A stretch of 64,000 nucleotides of DNA from Sporosalibacterium faouarense (GCF_016765695.1 NZ_JAETGO010000069.1:62001-126000), one strand, 5' to 3'. Numbered from the stretch's first letter, positions 1 to 9,003 are shown. Numbers and translations are program-made. The notes: a model not told the origin generated them from the letters alone.

Positions 1-1
1 A

Positions 2-73
2 TGGATAGAGAGCGAAGTTAATAAAGGGACAAAATTTACATTTACATTAGATGCGATAAAAAATGAGCAATAG
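2..73 (+). CDS. Sensor histidine kinase, C-terminal end (partial)
   Basis: Only the last 23 codons are in the window. The peptide contains SEVNKGTKFTFTL, which matches the end of a HATPase_c domain (the G3-like 'GKGTxFxFxL' strand) of a two-component sensor kinase. The gene enters from the left edge and stops with TAG. A serine protease of the HtrA type lies just downstream on the same strand. That neighbourhood is known for the WalK (YycG) cell-wall kinase of Firmicutes, so WalK is a reasonable guess, but the fragment is too short to assign a subfamily. Confidence 0.7.
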   Translation, partial: WIESEVNKGTKFTFTLDAIKNEQ

Positions 74-90
74 ATATTGCTCATTTTTTA
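58..90 (+). terminator. Rho-independent terminator of the kinase gene
   Basis: The arms AATGAGCAA and TTGCTCATT close a short loop and are followed by a run of T. The left arm overlaps the kinase stop codon. It ends the kinase transcript before htrA. Confidence 0.85.
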
Positions 91-144
91 ATACAAGTCG
101 AAACTGCATAATTAACAATCTAGGGTCTTGCATGGATACTAGAG

Positions 145-192
145 TTTTATGCAAGCTTGTATTTTAAATAAATATATATTTACAAATTACAT
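145..192. repeat. Possible decayed copy of the dispersed palindromic repeat
   Basis: The stretch starting TTTTATGCAAGCTTGTATTTT resembles one half of the repeat seen intact near 25142, 63731 and 8924. The other arm is hard to recognise. It overlaps the 3' end of the Spo0E-like gene. The assignment is weak. Confidence 0.25.
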
Positions 193-357
193 TATGCTCT
201 CTATAAGTTTTTGATATTTATTTAAAGCATCATCTAAATCTTTACTTGCACGAATTACTTCAGGATGCCGTAAATTTCCTTTTCTAAGGATTAAAGAGTT
301 GAGATTACTTCTTAATTCTTCGATGGTTTTTATTAAAGTCTGTAATTCTAGAGAAAT
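187..357 (-). CDS. Spo0E-like aspartyl-phosphate phosphatase (about 56 aa)
   Basis: The translated peptide has the two-helix pattern of the Spo0E family: IEELRSNLNSLI, then HPEVIRASKDLDDALNKY, which fits the SQELD-type signature as ASKDLDD. Family members dephosphorylate Spo0A-P and so delay sporulation. There is no ATG. A strong AAAGGAG lies just upstream, and the best-spaced start is ATT at 357 (8-nt spacer) or ATT at 360. An in-frame GTG at 366 sits inside the Shine-Dalgarno itself. ATT is a rare start, so either translation is deliberately weak or one of the other starts is used. The gene lies between walK-like and htrA-like genes on the opposite strand. The family call is good; the exact start is not. 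Confidence 0.65.
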   Translation of the reverse strand: MSLELQTLIKTIEELRSNLNSLILRKGNLRHPEVIRASKDLDDALNKYQKLIESIM

Positions 358-478
358 AATAATCACTCCTTTATGAATAGATAAAAAGAATAAATTTACA
401 ATTTATTCATAATTTATTAAATATTATACCCTATAATAAAGATATACAAAACATATATTTTGTAAAGGAGGATTTTTT

Positions 479-1597
479 ATGAGTGATATGCAAATAGATT
501 ATCAAAAAAAATATAAAAGAACTAAGATAATAAACATGGTCTTGGTTTCAGTAGTCATTGGAATACTTATAGGAAGCGCTTTTACTTATGGTTTAATAGG
601 AAATCAAGGGATTATTGAAGGAAGTAAGGTAAGTGCAGATAGTGTCAAAGCCATAAACACTTCTTACACTAGTCCTGTGGTAGAAGTAGCAGATGAAGTT
701 TTGCCTTCTATAGTGATGATAAAAAATAAACAGCAACTCAGTAGTGGATTCATGTCTCAATCAGTTGATAGTGGCACAGGCTCAGGTATTATATATAAAA
801 GTGACGGTTATATAATTACCAATCAACACGTAATTAATGGAGCTAGTGAGATAGAAGTTATACTTCATGATGGAAGAAGCTTTGATGCTAGAATATTAGG
901 AGAAGATGAAAAAACAGATTTGGCAGTTATTAAGATTGAAGGGAACAATTTTCCAGCAGCCAAGCTTGGAAATTCTGATAACATAAAGGTTGGTCAATTA
1001 GCAGTAGCCATTGGAAATCCAATGGGAGAAGAGTTTTCAGGCAGTGTTACAGCAGGAATAATTAGTGCCATGGACCGTACTTTAAATATGGGAACAAATA
1101 AGATAAAGCTTATCCAAACAGATGCTGCAATAAACCCTGGAAATAGTGGCGGAGCATTAGTGAATAAGAATGGTGAAGTAATAGGAATTAATAGTATAAA
1201 ACTTTCAGCTACAGATGTAGAAGGGATGGGATTTTCTATTCCAATTAATGATGCATTACCAATAATTGAAGAATTAGTTGAAAATGGATACATTAAGAGA
1301 CCTTGGATTGGAGTTACAATAGGTAATGTAACTGAAGCTTTATCACAAAGATATAATGTGCCTATAGGAGTGTTTATTAGTCAAGTTGATCCTTCAGGAC
1401 CAGCTGCAAAAGTAGGCTTAAGAACAAACGATATAATAACTGAAATTGAGGGAGATAAAGTAGAAACAGTATCAGAATTATCCAAGATAATGGAAGAATA
1501 TGAACCAAATGATAATATAACCTTAAAGATATATAGAGGAGATAAATACATTGACATCAATCTTCAACTAGGAGTTATGCCTTCTAGGTTGAGTTAA
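479..1597 (+). CDS. htrA: HtrA/DegP-family serine protease with PDZ domain
   Basis: Membrane-anchored, surface-facing S1C protease that degrades or refolds damaged envelope proteins. Residues 17-41 form one N-terminal membrane anchor. The trypsin-like domain spans about 70-265 with the triad His117 (TNQHVING), Asp147 (KTDLAVIK) and Ser223 (NPGNSGGAL). A single PDZ domain follows at about 275-365. The length of 372 aa is normal for Firmicute HtrA. The ATG is preceded by AAAGGAGGA at a good distance. It follows a sensor-kinase gene and is ended by a strong terminator, so it is probably transcribed alone. Confidence 0.95.
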   Translation: MSDMQIDYQKKYKRTKIINMVLVSVVIGILIGSAFTYGLIGNQGIIEGSKVSADSVKAINTSYTSPVVEVADEVLPSIVMIKNKQQLSSGFMSQSVDSGTGSGIIYKSDGYIITNQHVINGASEIEVILHDGRSFDARILGEDEKTDLAVIKIEGNNFPAAKLGNSDNIKVGQLAVAIGNPMGEEFSGSVTAGIISAMDRTLNMGTNKIKLIQTDAAINPGNSGGALVNKNGEVIGINSIKLSATDVEGMGFSIPINDALPIIEELVENGYIKRPWIGVTIGNVTEALSQRYNVPIGVFISQVDPSGPAAKVGLRTNDIITEIEGDKVETVSELSKIMEEYEPNDNITLKIYRGDKYIDINLQLGVMPSRLS

Positions 1598-1649
1598 TAT
1601 AGATAGTTAGGATGTTTAGTTTAACACAAATTTTTAAGAATTATAATAT

Positions 1650-1686
1650 AAAAAAGCTTGGCTCCCCCCTGTGCCAAGCTTTTTTA
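1650..1686 (+). terminator. Rho-independent terminator after htrA
   Basis: The arms AAAAAAGCTTGGC and GCCAAGCTTTTTT enclose a C-rich loop and end in a T run. The rest of the gap to 1943 is AT-rich and holds no supported gene. A weaker minus-strand hairpin at about 1912-1936 (CTAAAAC/GTTTTTAG) may end the regulator transcript coming from the right. Confidence 0.9.
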
Positions 1687-1943
1687 CGTTACATATATAA
1701 TAACATTATGAATATTTAAATTTTCTGACTTCAGAGAAGACTATGGGGTAAAGAGGAATAGAGAAATAATATTAAAGTAAAAATATTTAGAAAAATCAGA
1801 AAAATCATCGCAAATTAGACAATAGCTTCCAAACTTAAATAGATAATATTAGTTTTACTCCTCTAAACTAGTATGCGATTATCAAAAGTGGTTATTGGGC
1901 TTAGGAGCATGTCCTAAAAACAAATGAATGTTTTAGTCCATTA

Positions 1944-3479
1944 TTATTTGTCTTTTCTAAACAAATAGAGACATATTCTAAGATATAATCGCACATCTGG
2001 ATCATCTAAATCAGCGTCAAGAAGCTTGCTTATCTTCTTTAGTCGCTTTGAGAGGCTGCTACGGTGTAAAAATAACTCATCTGCCGTTTTGGTTGGGCGC
2101 ATTTCGTTCTTTAAATAAGTATCTAGTGTTTCAACATAGTCTGTGCTTCTGTTCATATCATATTTGATCAATTTGCGAAATCCTTTAGGATACAGGTATT
2201 CAGCAGAGAATTTACCTGTGGATTGGGACATCATATATTCTAATGCATAGTTACTAAAGTGGTACAATTGATTTTCTTCACTCGTTTGTACACATATCCG
2301 TTCGCCATTCTCAACGGCATAATTTGCTTGTTGTAGGTAAGTATTTATGCGTCTTATATTAGTAAATTCATCGCTCAGTCCAGCAATATATTCCATTTTG
2401 GAGAGAAATTCTTGAAAAAAATTTAGAGTCTCGCTATTTTGAGCAGTTTCAACTCGGCTAAGTTTTATTAGACCAAGTATGGTATCATCCTTAATTACGG
2501 AATACACAGAGCCAGACATCAGCGCACTGAGGGCTGTACACATATAATTTATTGGAAAATATTTCTTAGATTTCTTCTGTCTCAGTTCAAAGGATATCCA
2601 ATGTTCTCCCTCATCCAATGTGAGTATTTTCTGCTCTCTAACTCCAAGTGGTACGTTGTTTAACAAATTTTTAAAAGCAACGATACCTGGTAATTCAAAT
2701 GCCCGCATTCTTTGAAGGTATTTCACAAATGCTTTTTGAAAATAATCAAAAAAATAATTGGCCAGAGAAAAATCACTATCTCTGAATGGTCTGTGTCTTT
2801 CGGATAACGAAATGCATCCTGAGAAGTGTCCAAAAGTATACAAATTGTTACAGTAGCTTCGCGTTCCGTCTATCGATAAAGAAGAGATGAATGGCACAGT
2901 TAGAGATCGCTCTAGCTGACATGCATTTTTTATCATTTCACTAGTTTCGACAGATGGGGAAGTGGGCTCATCATCGACGACGATATCAATTACATTCTCT
3001 CCATCAACTACGATATCGGATTGTAATATGACTAACATTGTGCCGTTAATAACGGACATAGGGTTTCCCAACATACGTATACCTATCTTAAGTATGTTCT
3101 TAATATCAAAGTCAACGTCTGACTCCAGTTCATTCCTAAGGCTGTTTTCCCATTCGTCAAATTTATCATAGATTTTAATAATCTCGTTAAAGACAGTAAA
3201 TAAGCTTTGAGCACTAGTAATCAAAAGGATATTACAACCGTTAGACATCCATTCCTGAGGTGGACGGATATCTACGCATACCACCGAGAGACCTCGTTTT
3301 GGTGGTGTCTTTGGAAGAGTATCAGCCCGTGCTACGTATAATCTATCATTTTCAAACTCATATCCTACCTCATAGAGAAGTGGTCGCTTAAGAGATAGAG
3401 ATCTATTTTCTCGACCAAACCGTTCTAATTGATAGGATTCTGGCAAATTATCGCTTATAATGTCAAGATTTAATTTCAC
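1944..3479 (-). CDS. PucR-type helix-turn-helix transcriptional regulator
   Basis: The last 60 residues (TKTADELFLHRSSLSKRLKKISKLL...DDPDVRLYLRICLYL) are a clear PucR C-terminal HTH (HTH_30). The roughly 450 residues before it look like a sensor region with no domain I can name. There is no N-terminal PucR ligand domain of the kind seen in the 11.9-kb regulator. I chose the GTG at 3479 (MKLNLDIISDNL, 511 aa), which gives a family-like beginning; a TTG at 3515 is also open but lacks a ribosome site. It is divergent from the SDR/404-aa/GcvT genes across a long intergenic region and probably controls them. Its GC content is visibly higher than that of the flanking genes, which may indicate transfer. 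Confidence 0.8.
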   Translation of the reverse strand: MKLNLDIISDNLPESYQLERFGRENRSLSLKRPLLYEVGYEFENDRLYVARADTLPKTPPKRGLSVVCVDIRPPQEWMSNGCNILLITSAQSLFTVFNEIIKIYDKFDEWENSLRNELESDVDFDIKNILKIGIRMLGNPMSVINGTMLVILQSDIVVDGENVIDIVVDDEPTSPSVETSEMIKNACQLERSLTVPFISSLSIDGTRSYCNNLYTFGHFSGCISLSERHRPFRDSDFSLANYFFDYFQKAFVKYLQRMRAFELPGIVAFKNLLNNVPLGVREQKILTLDEGEHWISFELRQKKSKKYFPINYMCTALSALMSGSVYSVIKDDTILGLIKLSRVETAQNSETLNFFQEFLSKMEYIAGLSDEFTNIRRINTYLQQANYAVENGERICVQTSEENQLYHFSNYALEYMMSQSTGKFSAEYLYPKGFRKLIKYDMNRSTDYVETLDTYLKNEMRPTKTADELFLHRSSLSKRLKKISKLLDADLDDPDVRLYLRICLYLFRKDK

Positions 3480-4166
3480 AATAACCCACAATCCTTTCAC
3501 TTCGCTTAGACACAAATCGTAATCAAGTGTCTACCGAGTTATTTTTTCGGAAACAAGTCCGTATAACAAATAACATGCGTCAAATATATTTTTAAGTAAA
3601 AAAAGTGTGTCATTAGTACGTAATATAATAATTGTTAAAGCAATTCTATTGGTATTCTTTGCTAGATATTTAGTCAATATCTATTATTTTAAATTTTTTT
3701 TCATGCTGTATCAGCTTAATATTCTTAATTTAATAATATTTGATATTTTAAAAAGTAGCAGTTTACTGGTGGTTTTGTCGTTGTATATAAACTCATAGTT
3801 TTTTTAAAACCTATCCTCCTTTCTTTTATACAGATTAGAAAAAGTCATACTCAGTAATAAGTATGATTATTGCATAAAATTTGAATTTGTCAAAATAAGC
3901 GGAAAATTTTCATAGGTGTAACTACCATTCGTTTACTTTTGTGCAGTATGAGGTATTAGTTTTGTGCCCCAAATATCCTGTATTGCAAATTACTATTGAG
4001 TAGCAGCTAAAATTAGGAAGTCAAAATGATGCCCGTATAGGGACAAACTTCCATATTGTTGAAGTCTATACGATTTAAAAAAACGTTGATAAAATTGTAT
4101 TAAGATACACGATTTCTATATAAATCATATCATGTATTTAAAATATTTGAAAGGGGTTGACTATTT
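3480..4166. promoter_or_regulatory. Divergent intergenic region, regulator / SDR operon
   Basis: About 690 bases without a supported gene. Visible elements are: a 7-bp hairpin TCATACT/AGTATGA at about 3845-3868, followed on the minus strand by CTTTTT; a spaced inverted repeat GGAAGT...ACTTCC at about 4017-4054 that could be an operator; and a possible promoter TTGTAT (4095-4100), 16 bp, TATATA (4117-4122) facing the SDR gene. An orphan AAGGAGG on the minus strand near 3815-3823 has no start codon at a usable distance. All sites are visual guesses. Confidence 0.35.
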
Positions 4167-4982
4167 TTGAGTTGTAATCGATTTGAAAATAAGCATGTAT
4201 TAGTAGTGGGTGCTGGTGCTGGCATGGGGGAAGCTACTACACTGCAATTTGCTAGGGAAGGCGCAAAAGTTATAGCATTGGATATGTTTCAGGATCGTCT
4301 AGACCGGCTTTCTGTTAAGGCAGATGGACTGGCAGGTAGTGTTGATACTTATCTTGGTGATATATGTGATCCTAAAACAGTAAATGGTGTTGTGGATTAT
4401 GTAAAGACGAAGTATGGAACGCTAGATATTCTTGCGTATGTAGCAGGCATTTTAGATTTTATGTGTCCTCCAGAAGAGGTTGATGACGAGCTATGGGACC
4501 GTGTCATGGATGTAAATGTTAAGAGTGTTTGGCGTATTGTGAAGACAGCAATACCACTAATGAAAAATCACAAGAATAATGAAGCAAGTATAACTATCGT
4601 CTCTTCATTGGGAGGATATGTTGGTTCATCAGCAGGTACTGCTTACATCACTTCTAAGCATGCTGTAGAAGGACTAATGAAGAATCTCGCTTTTACTTAC
4701 AAAGGAGATAACGTAAGGGTTAACTGCGTAGCTCCTGGTGCGTTTAATACGGAAATTATGGAAACTGCTACCCGTATTTTTCCTAATAGAAACTATGAGC
4801 ACGGGTTCTGTCCAAAAGGTCTTTCTATTTATCATCAGCAAGGTATTGGTACGATAAATCCACGAACTAATGTAGGTATCCCGCAGTATATTGCAGACGC
4901 TATTTGTTTCCTATCATCAAAAGAGGCCAAATTTATTACTGGATCGAGCCTTATAGTAGACGGCGGTTGGTATAGCGCATAA
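4167..4982 (+). CDS. Short-chain dehydrogenase/reductase (SDR)
   Basis: Classical SDR, 271 aa. The Rossmann motif is VGAGAGMGEA (usual form TGxxxGxG), followed by LAYVAG for the NNAG strand and the catalytic Ser (IVSSLGG), Tyr and Lys (AYITSKHA). The tail SSLIVDGGWYSA is typical. It oxidises or reduces a secondary alcohol/ketone with NAD(P); the substrate cannot be read from sequence. The start is TTG at 4167, about 10 nt after GAAAGGGG. It is the first gene of a probable operon with the 404-aa protein and the GcvT-like protein, divergent from a PucR-type regulator. Its neighbours suggest a dedicated substrate rather than fatty-acid synthesis. Confidence 0.9.
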   Translation: MSCNRFENKHVLVVGAGAGMGEATTLQFAREGAKVIALDMFQDRLDRLSVKADGLAGSVDTYLGDICDPKTVNGVVDYVKTKYGTLDILAYVAGILDFMCPPEEVDDELWDRVMDVNVKSVWRIVKTAIPLMKNHKNNEASITIVSSLGGYVGSSAGTAYITSKHAVEGLMKNLAFTYKGDNVRVNCVAPGAFNTEIMETATRIFPNRNYEHGFCPKGLSIYHQQGIGTINPRTNVGIPQYIADAICFLSSKEAKFITGSSLIVDGGWYSA

Positions 4983-5161
4983 TGAGTAGTACAAATAACT
5001 GCTAATTTGAACTGTGAAGATGTAAAGAAAAATGATAATGAGGTTTAAATTATGTCTGATATAACTTTCTATAAACAATATGAAAACGATTTCAAACGAT
5101 AATTAATATAAAAAATATGGGTTAAGTTATTTACAAAATTCATTATAAAAGGAGAATAATT

Positions 5162-6376
5162 ATGGATAACAAACGGATTCCTAGAGAAGTTGGCAAGGGG
5201 GTTCTTCCAGACCACCCGGCGATAAAGACACCTTGGGAAAGACTTATTTCATATCACGATGCATATCATTATGTCGTACGACACATTTCAGTTATAGATT
5301 CAGCTTTTATGCAAGCCTTACGCATACTTATTCCGGACTATGTTAAACGTAGCAAATTACTCTGTGAATACAATAAGAAAAATTTGGAACAAATATTTTC
5401 ATCACCTTATAAACGAATTCAAGTAGAAAATCACAATATTCATCCTTTCATGGAAGGAGGATATATCGGTGCTATATTTGGCGATTCTGGTGACGAGCGT
5501 TTATGTATGCCAGGTCGTGTTAACGACTTTGGTCAATTTCGCGTTGAAAAAGAGCTTGATGCATGTCCTTGGGATATAGTTGGATCAGAATTTTGCCGTT
5601 GTACCACATCTTCATTAGAGGGAACTGGTGTAGCTTTTGGAGGGCCTTCAATGGAATACAATATGGTTGAAGCAAAAGGATGTGGAGATTTACATTGCCG
5701 CGTTATCGCAGAAAACCGTGATAAATATCCTATGCCTGAAAAGGAAAGTTGGGAAAAATTTGGTCCAATCGCAACATCAGATCAAATCAAGTTCACACCT
5801 GAAGATAAAATGTACAAAGAACCTCAGCAGTTCAGACAAGAGTGTGATTTTAAATATCGAAATGGCTTGAATGCTGAGATTACACATGATCAATTATATG
5901 GTGGTTTGGCTCATCCCCTTGGTAGTGATATGGTACTCAATGTTCTATACCCTATGATTGAAGCTAAAGAGATTAATAAGGAAGAAATTGAGAATGTCAT
6001 TAAATGTGTATTTGAAGCCTCAGGAAAGATGACATTTGGCGAACATTTTGCTATTAAAGGGCTTCGTGATTGGCTAGGGGTACCAGGTGACGTTAAAGAT
6101 GGTCGCGTACTTGGTGGTTATATTGAAGTAGTTCTTCAAGCTTTAAGGGCTAAATATGATATTCAGAATTTTGACAAGGAAGAAGTTATTTATGATATAA
6201 ACTTGGCAGGTCTTGAGCGCAGGCACCCAATGTTGACAAAAGCTTATCTATCCATGTGGAACGGAATGGGTAAAACTCTAATAGGATCACAGTGGTTCGT
6301 ATGGCGTGAAACAGAAGGAGTTGCTGATGAAATCTTACGTCTAAAGATAGGGAAAAAAATTGATAAATTTTGCTAA
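5162..6376 (+). CDS. Uncharacterised cysteine-rich protein, 404 aa
   Basis: I do not recognise this family with certainty. It is soluble, with no signal peptide or membrane segment. A cluster of cysteines sits in the middle: Cys135 (ACPWDIV), Cys145 and Cys147 (EFCRCTT), Cys174 and Cys179 (GCGDLHCRV). The last block, 'aromatic...GCGDLHCR', resembles the ligand-binding V4R-like / 2-amino-thiazoline-carboxylate hydrolase-like fold, where a GDxxC segment follows earlier conserved Cys residues. That is inference from pattern only. The N-terminal 80 residues and the C-terminal 200 are helical-looking. It has an excellent ribosome site (AAAGGAGAATAATT) and lies 34 nt upstream of a GcvT-like gene. 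The likely role is in substrate binding or catalysis for a pathway shared with the SDR and the folate protein. Confidence 0.75.
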   Translation: MDNKRIPREVGKGVLPDHPAIKTPWERLISYHDAYHYVVRHISVIDSAFMQALRILIPDYVKRSKLLCEYNKKNLEQIFSSPYKRIQVENHNIHPFMEGGYIGAIFGDSGDERLCMPGRVNDFGQFRVEKELDACPWDIVGSEFCRCTTSSLEGTGVAFGGPSMEYNMVEAKGCGDLHCRVIAENRDKYPMPEKESWEKFGPIATSDQIKFTPEDKMYKEPQQFRQECDFKYRNGLNAEITHDQLYGGLAHPLGSDMVLNVLYPMIEAKEINKEEIENVIKCVFEASGKMTFGEHFAIKGLRDWLGVPGDVKDGRVLGGYIEVVLQALRAKYDIQNFDKEEVIYDINLAGLERRHPMLTKAYLSMWNGMGKTLIGSQWFVWRETEGVADEILRLKIGKKIDKFC

Positions 6377-6410
6377 AGCCCCAGTAGAATGAAGAGGAGA
6401 GTGTATAAAA

Positions 6411-7427
6411 ATGTTTAAGAATGTGTACAAGGACGACGCCATGAAGAGAGCACAGCATGAAGCCGTAAGAAATTCCGTGGGGTGGTACCATTTTACGCAT
6501 CAACTTCTTGAAGTTACTGGAGATGATGCAACAGCTTTTCTAGATAAGATGTTTCCAAAGCCTATCGCTAGTATAAAGATTGGTAGAGCTAGATATACAA
6601 CAATGTTAAATGAAGATGGTCTCATCATTGATGATGTTGTAATATTCCGTATCGAAGAGGATAAGTATTGGGTATCAACCCTTTTTGTGAATAAAATGAT
6701 TTCATGGTTCAATGCTCATAAAGTAGAAGAAGTAGTGGAGTATAAAGATATAACTAGCAACATGGACATGTATGCAGTTCAGGGTCCAAAATCTAAAGAA
6801 TTATTAAACAACATATTGGCAAATAAGATTGATGATCAAAAATTCTTTTCTATTAAAGACAACAAGATTGATGATATTCCGATAAAAGTTTCTAGAGCAG
6901 GTTTCTCAGGTGAAAAACTAGGATATGAAATATATGTTGCTCCTGAAAATGTTGAGTTAGTAAGATCAAAACTTACTGAGTATGGAAAAGAGTTGGGAGC
7001 AATGCAAGTTACAGAATTTCAAGTTATGGTTTGGACATTACCAACTGAAAAAGGATTCTATCTAATGTGCGATATTGGTGGCAGAAATCCTTTTGAAGTA
7101 GGTTTAGAGCGTGGAATTGATTGGGATAAAGATTTTATAGGCAAGAATGCACTGGAAAAAGTTAAAGAACAAGGTCCGAAATATAATATGCTTGGATTCA
7201 TTGTCGATGATGATGAGGCTATGATAGAAGCTAGAGATAAGGGAGGACCTGGTGCAGCCGTTATGGTTGAAGGTGAAGAAGTTGGACGAGTGACGAAGTT
7301 CACATATGGATATACAGTTGGAAAAAGCATTGGATATGCTTTGATTGATAGTACCAAAGCAAAAATTGGAGATAAGGTGATAATGAATGGATTCACATCA
7401 ACATTAACAGACAAAAGCTTTGTATAA
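6411..7427 (+). CDS. GcvT-like tetrahydrofolate-dependent C1-transfer protein
   Basis: Aminomethyltransferase (GcvT) family, 338 aa. The conserved folate-site aspartate region is present as NEDGLIIDDVV (Asp74/Asp75), followed by MYAVQGPKSKELL, VSRAGFSGEKLGYEIYV and the C-terminal barrel with GRVTKFTYGYTVGKSIGYALI. Besides the glycine-cleavage T protein, this family includes folate-dependent demethylases (DmdA, LigM/DesA, sarcosine and dimethylglycine enzymes). No gcvH or gcvP is nearby, so a methyl- or formaldehyde-level transfer from a different substrate is more likely than glycine cleavage. It is the last gene of the operon, followed by a terminator. Confidence 0.85.
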   Translation: MFKNVYKDDAMKRAQHEAVRNSVGWYHFTHQLLEVTGDDATAFLDKMFPKPIASIKIGRARYTTMLNEDGLIIDDVVIFRIEEDKYWVSTLFVNKMISWFNAHKVEEVVEYKDITSNMDMYAVQGPKSKELLNNILANKIDDQKFFSIKDNKIDDIPIKVSRAGFSGEKLGYEIYVAPENVELVRSKLTEYGKELGAMQVTEFQVMVWTLPTEKGFYLMCDIGGRNPFEVGLERGIDWDKDFIGKNALEKVKEQGPKYNMLGFIVDDDEAMIEARDKGGPGAAVMVEGEEVGRVTKFTYGYTVGKSIGYALIDSTKAKIGDKVIMNGFTSTLTDKSFV

Positions 7428-7516
7428 TTCTGGTTTGTATAATTTTGGAAAGTAAGATTAGCAAGAAAATGTGAACAATAGAACTTTAAAAACTTCCTTT
7501 GGTATGTATTTATTAC

Positions 7517-7573
7517 AAAACTCCTTTTTAGGCTTAATTAACATTGTAATTATTGCCAGAAAGGAGTTTTTTT
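7517..7573 (+). terminator. Terminator after the GcvT-like gene
   Basis: The arms AAAACTCCTTT and AAAGGAGTTTT enclose a loop of about 30 nt and end in TTTTTTTA. It closes the SDR/404-aa/GcvT operon. Confidence 0.7.
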
Positions 7574-7595
7574 ATAAAATCGTATATTTTTTACA

Positions 7596-8861
7596 CTAGT
7601 TTTCCAATCCTTTATTATACATCTCTTGATATTCAGAATCAGGTACAAAGATTCCTCCTGTTAACCAACAAATATGGGTGTCATTATTATTTGCATTAAC
7701 CAGTGTCGGCCCTAATACACTAGATGCAGCAGAAGGCTCAATTTTAATATTCTCGACGTCTTTTACTAGTCTAAGTAGCTTGAAAAGCTCATCATCTTCA
7801 ATTGTATAAATGCCATCTAAAAAGTTAGAAGCCATTTCAGAAACTAGCTTTGAAGGAGAGCCTACAGCTAAACCATCGGCTTCCGTTATATTATCTATAC
7901 CATAGTTATTAATCTTTAAATCACTATACTTTTCAGTAACAAGTCCTAAAAGCATACATGGGGCATGGGTTGGTTCAACGAAGTAGCAATGAACATTATC
8001 ATCAAAGATATGCTTTAAACCGAAGGCTATACCTCCAGGAGCCCCACCTACACCACAGGGAAGGTAAACGTATAACTGGTGATTTTCATCAACGGAGATA
8101 CTCTTTTCTTCAAGCTGTTTCTTCAATCTTAGAGCTGCTACACTATAGCCTAGAAATAAATCCTTAGAATTTTCGTCATCTATGAAATAAGCGTAATCAT
8201 TTCCTTCACATTGCTTTCTTCCTTCTTCAACTGCCTTAGAATAGTCATCCTCATATTCTATTACATTGGCACCTTTACTTCTGAGAATTTCTTTTTTCCA
8301 CTCCTTAGCATCACTGGACATATGTACATCTACTTTAAAACCTAATGCAGAGGATATTATACCAATACTTAAACCAAGATTGCCAGTAGAACCAACAGCA
8401 ATTTTATAGTTAGAGAATAGCTCTTTGAATTCCTTATTTGCCAGAATAGAATAATCATCATTTACTGATAATATATCCTTTTCAAGAGCAATATCTTCAG
8501 CATGCTTTAAAACTTCATATATTCCACCTCTAGCCTTAATTGAGCCTGCAATCTTTAAATGACTATCACATTTTAGATAGAGCTTTCCCTTAATCTCAGT
8601 TGTATATCTGCTTTCAAGATTATGTTTTAGGCTATTTGTCTCAGCTAATGGAGATTCTATAATTCCATTTTTTGTTTCGGGGAAGAGTCTTTCAATTAAG
8701 GGAGCAAATCGCTCTAATCTGTTTGAAGCATCAACGATATCCTCATATGACATAGGTAAGGAATTAACTATGTCCTTAAAGCTTTCCTTATTTTTGTTCT
8801 TCCATAAAACAGGATTAAGCTTTTTAATTTCTTTGATAACATCCATATTGTAATTATCCAC
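7596..8861 (-). CDS. dsdA: D-serine dehydratase (D-serine ammonia-lyase)
   Basis: PLP enzyme that converts D-serine to pyruvate and ammonia. The Schiff-base lysine lies in HLKIAGSIKARGG (Lys109 counted from the chosen start), the PLP-phosphate loop is GSTGNLGLS, and YLPCGVGGAPGGIAFGLK is typical of DsdA. At 421 aa it is slightly shorter than the usual 440. The start is GTG at 8861, 10 nt from AAGGAGG; a TTG at 8870 lies only 1 nt from the ribosome site and is unlikely. It appears monocistronic, with no DsdC-type regulator or D-serine permease beside it, so detoxification of, or growth on, D-serine from the medium are both possible. Confidence 0.92.
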   Translation of the reverse strand: MDNYNMDVIKEIKKLNPVLWKNKNKESFKDIVNSLPMSYEDIVDASNRLERFAPLIERLFPETKNGIIESPLAETNSLKHNLESRYTTEIKGKLYLKCDSHLKIAGSIKARGGIYEVLKHAEDIALEKDILSVNDDYSILANKEFKELFSNYKIAVGSTGNLGLSIGIISSALGFKVDVHMSSDAKEWKKEILRSKGANVIEYEDDYSKAVEEGRKQCEGNDYAYFIDDENSKDLFLGYSVAALRLKKQLEEKSISVDENHQLYVYLPCGVGGAPGGIAFGLKHIFDDNVHCYFVEPTHAPCMLLGLVTEKYSDLKINNYGIDNITEADGLAVGSPSKLVSEMASNFLDGIYTIEDDELFKLLRLVKDVENIKIEPSAASSVLGPTLVNANNNDTHICWLTGGIFVPDSEYQEMYNKGLEN

Positions 8862-8923
8862 TATTTCCAAACCTCCTTAATATAATTATAATCACATTTT
8901 ATCATAAAGATAGCTATTATGAA

Positions 8924-8992
8924 GTGGGAAAATTACATATATATAACTTGATTAGATTCTTGCATAAAATTTTAATATGCAATTTCCTCAAG
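8924..8992. repeat. Dispersed palindromic repeat, copy 1
   Basis: About 67 bp ending CTTGCATAAAATTTTAATATGCAATTTCCTCAA. This half is almost identical to the copies at 25142-25208 (same orientation) and 63731-63797 (inverted). The left arm here is decayed (GGGAAAATTACAT instead of GAGGAAATTGCAT). It lies between dsdA and ugd. Confidence 0.75.
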
Positions 8993-9003
8993 TTGCTTAA
9001 AAT

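Noticed and set aside
3607-3798. 63-codon hydrophobic ORF in the divergent intergenic region
   Set aside because: GTG start without a ribosome site, extremely AT-rich codons (Ile/Leu/Phe only), typical of random reading through AT-rich DNA.
3815-3823. Strong AAGGAGG on the minus strand
   Set aside because: The nearest ATG is about 18 nt away and opens only 23 codons; too far for initiation and no conserved content.
5052-5102. 16-codon ORF between the SDR and the 404-aa gene
   Set aside because: Weak ribosome site, no known leader-peptide pattern (no amino-acid run, no following terminator). Could be a gene remnant but cannot be supported.
6186-6503. Minus-strand ORF spanning the 404-aa/GcvT junction
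   Set aside because: Overlaps two real genes on the other strand and has no promoter or ribosome site.
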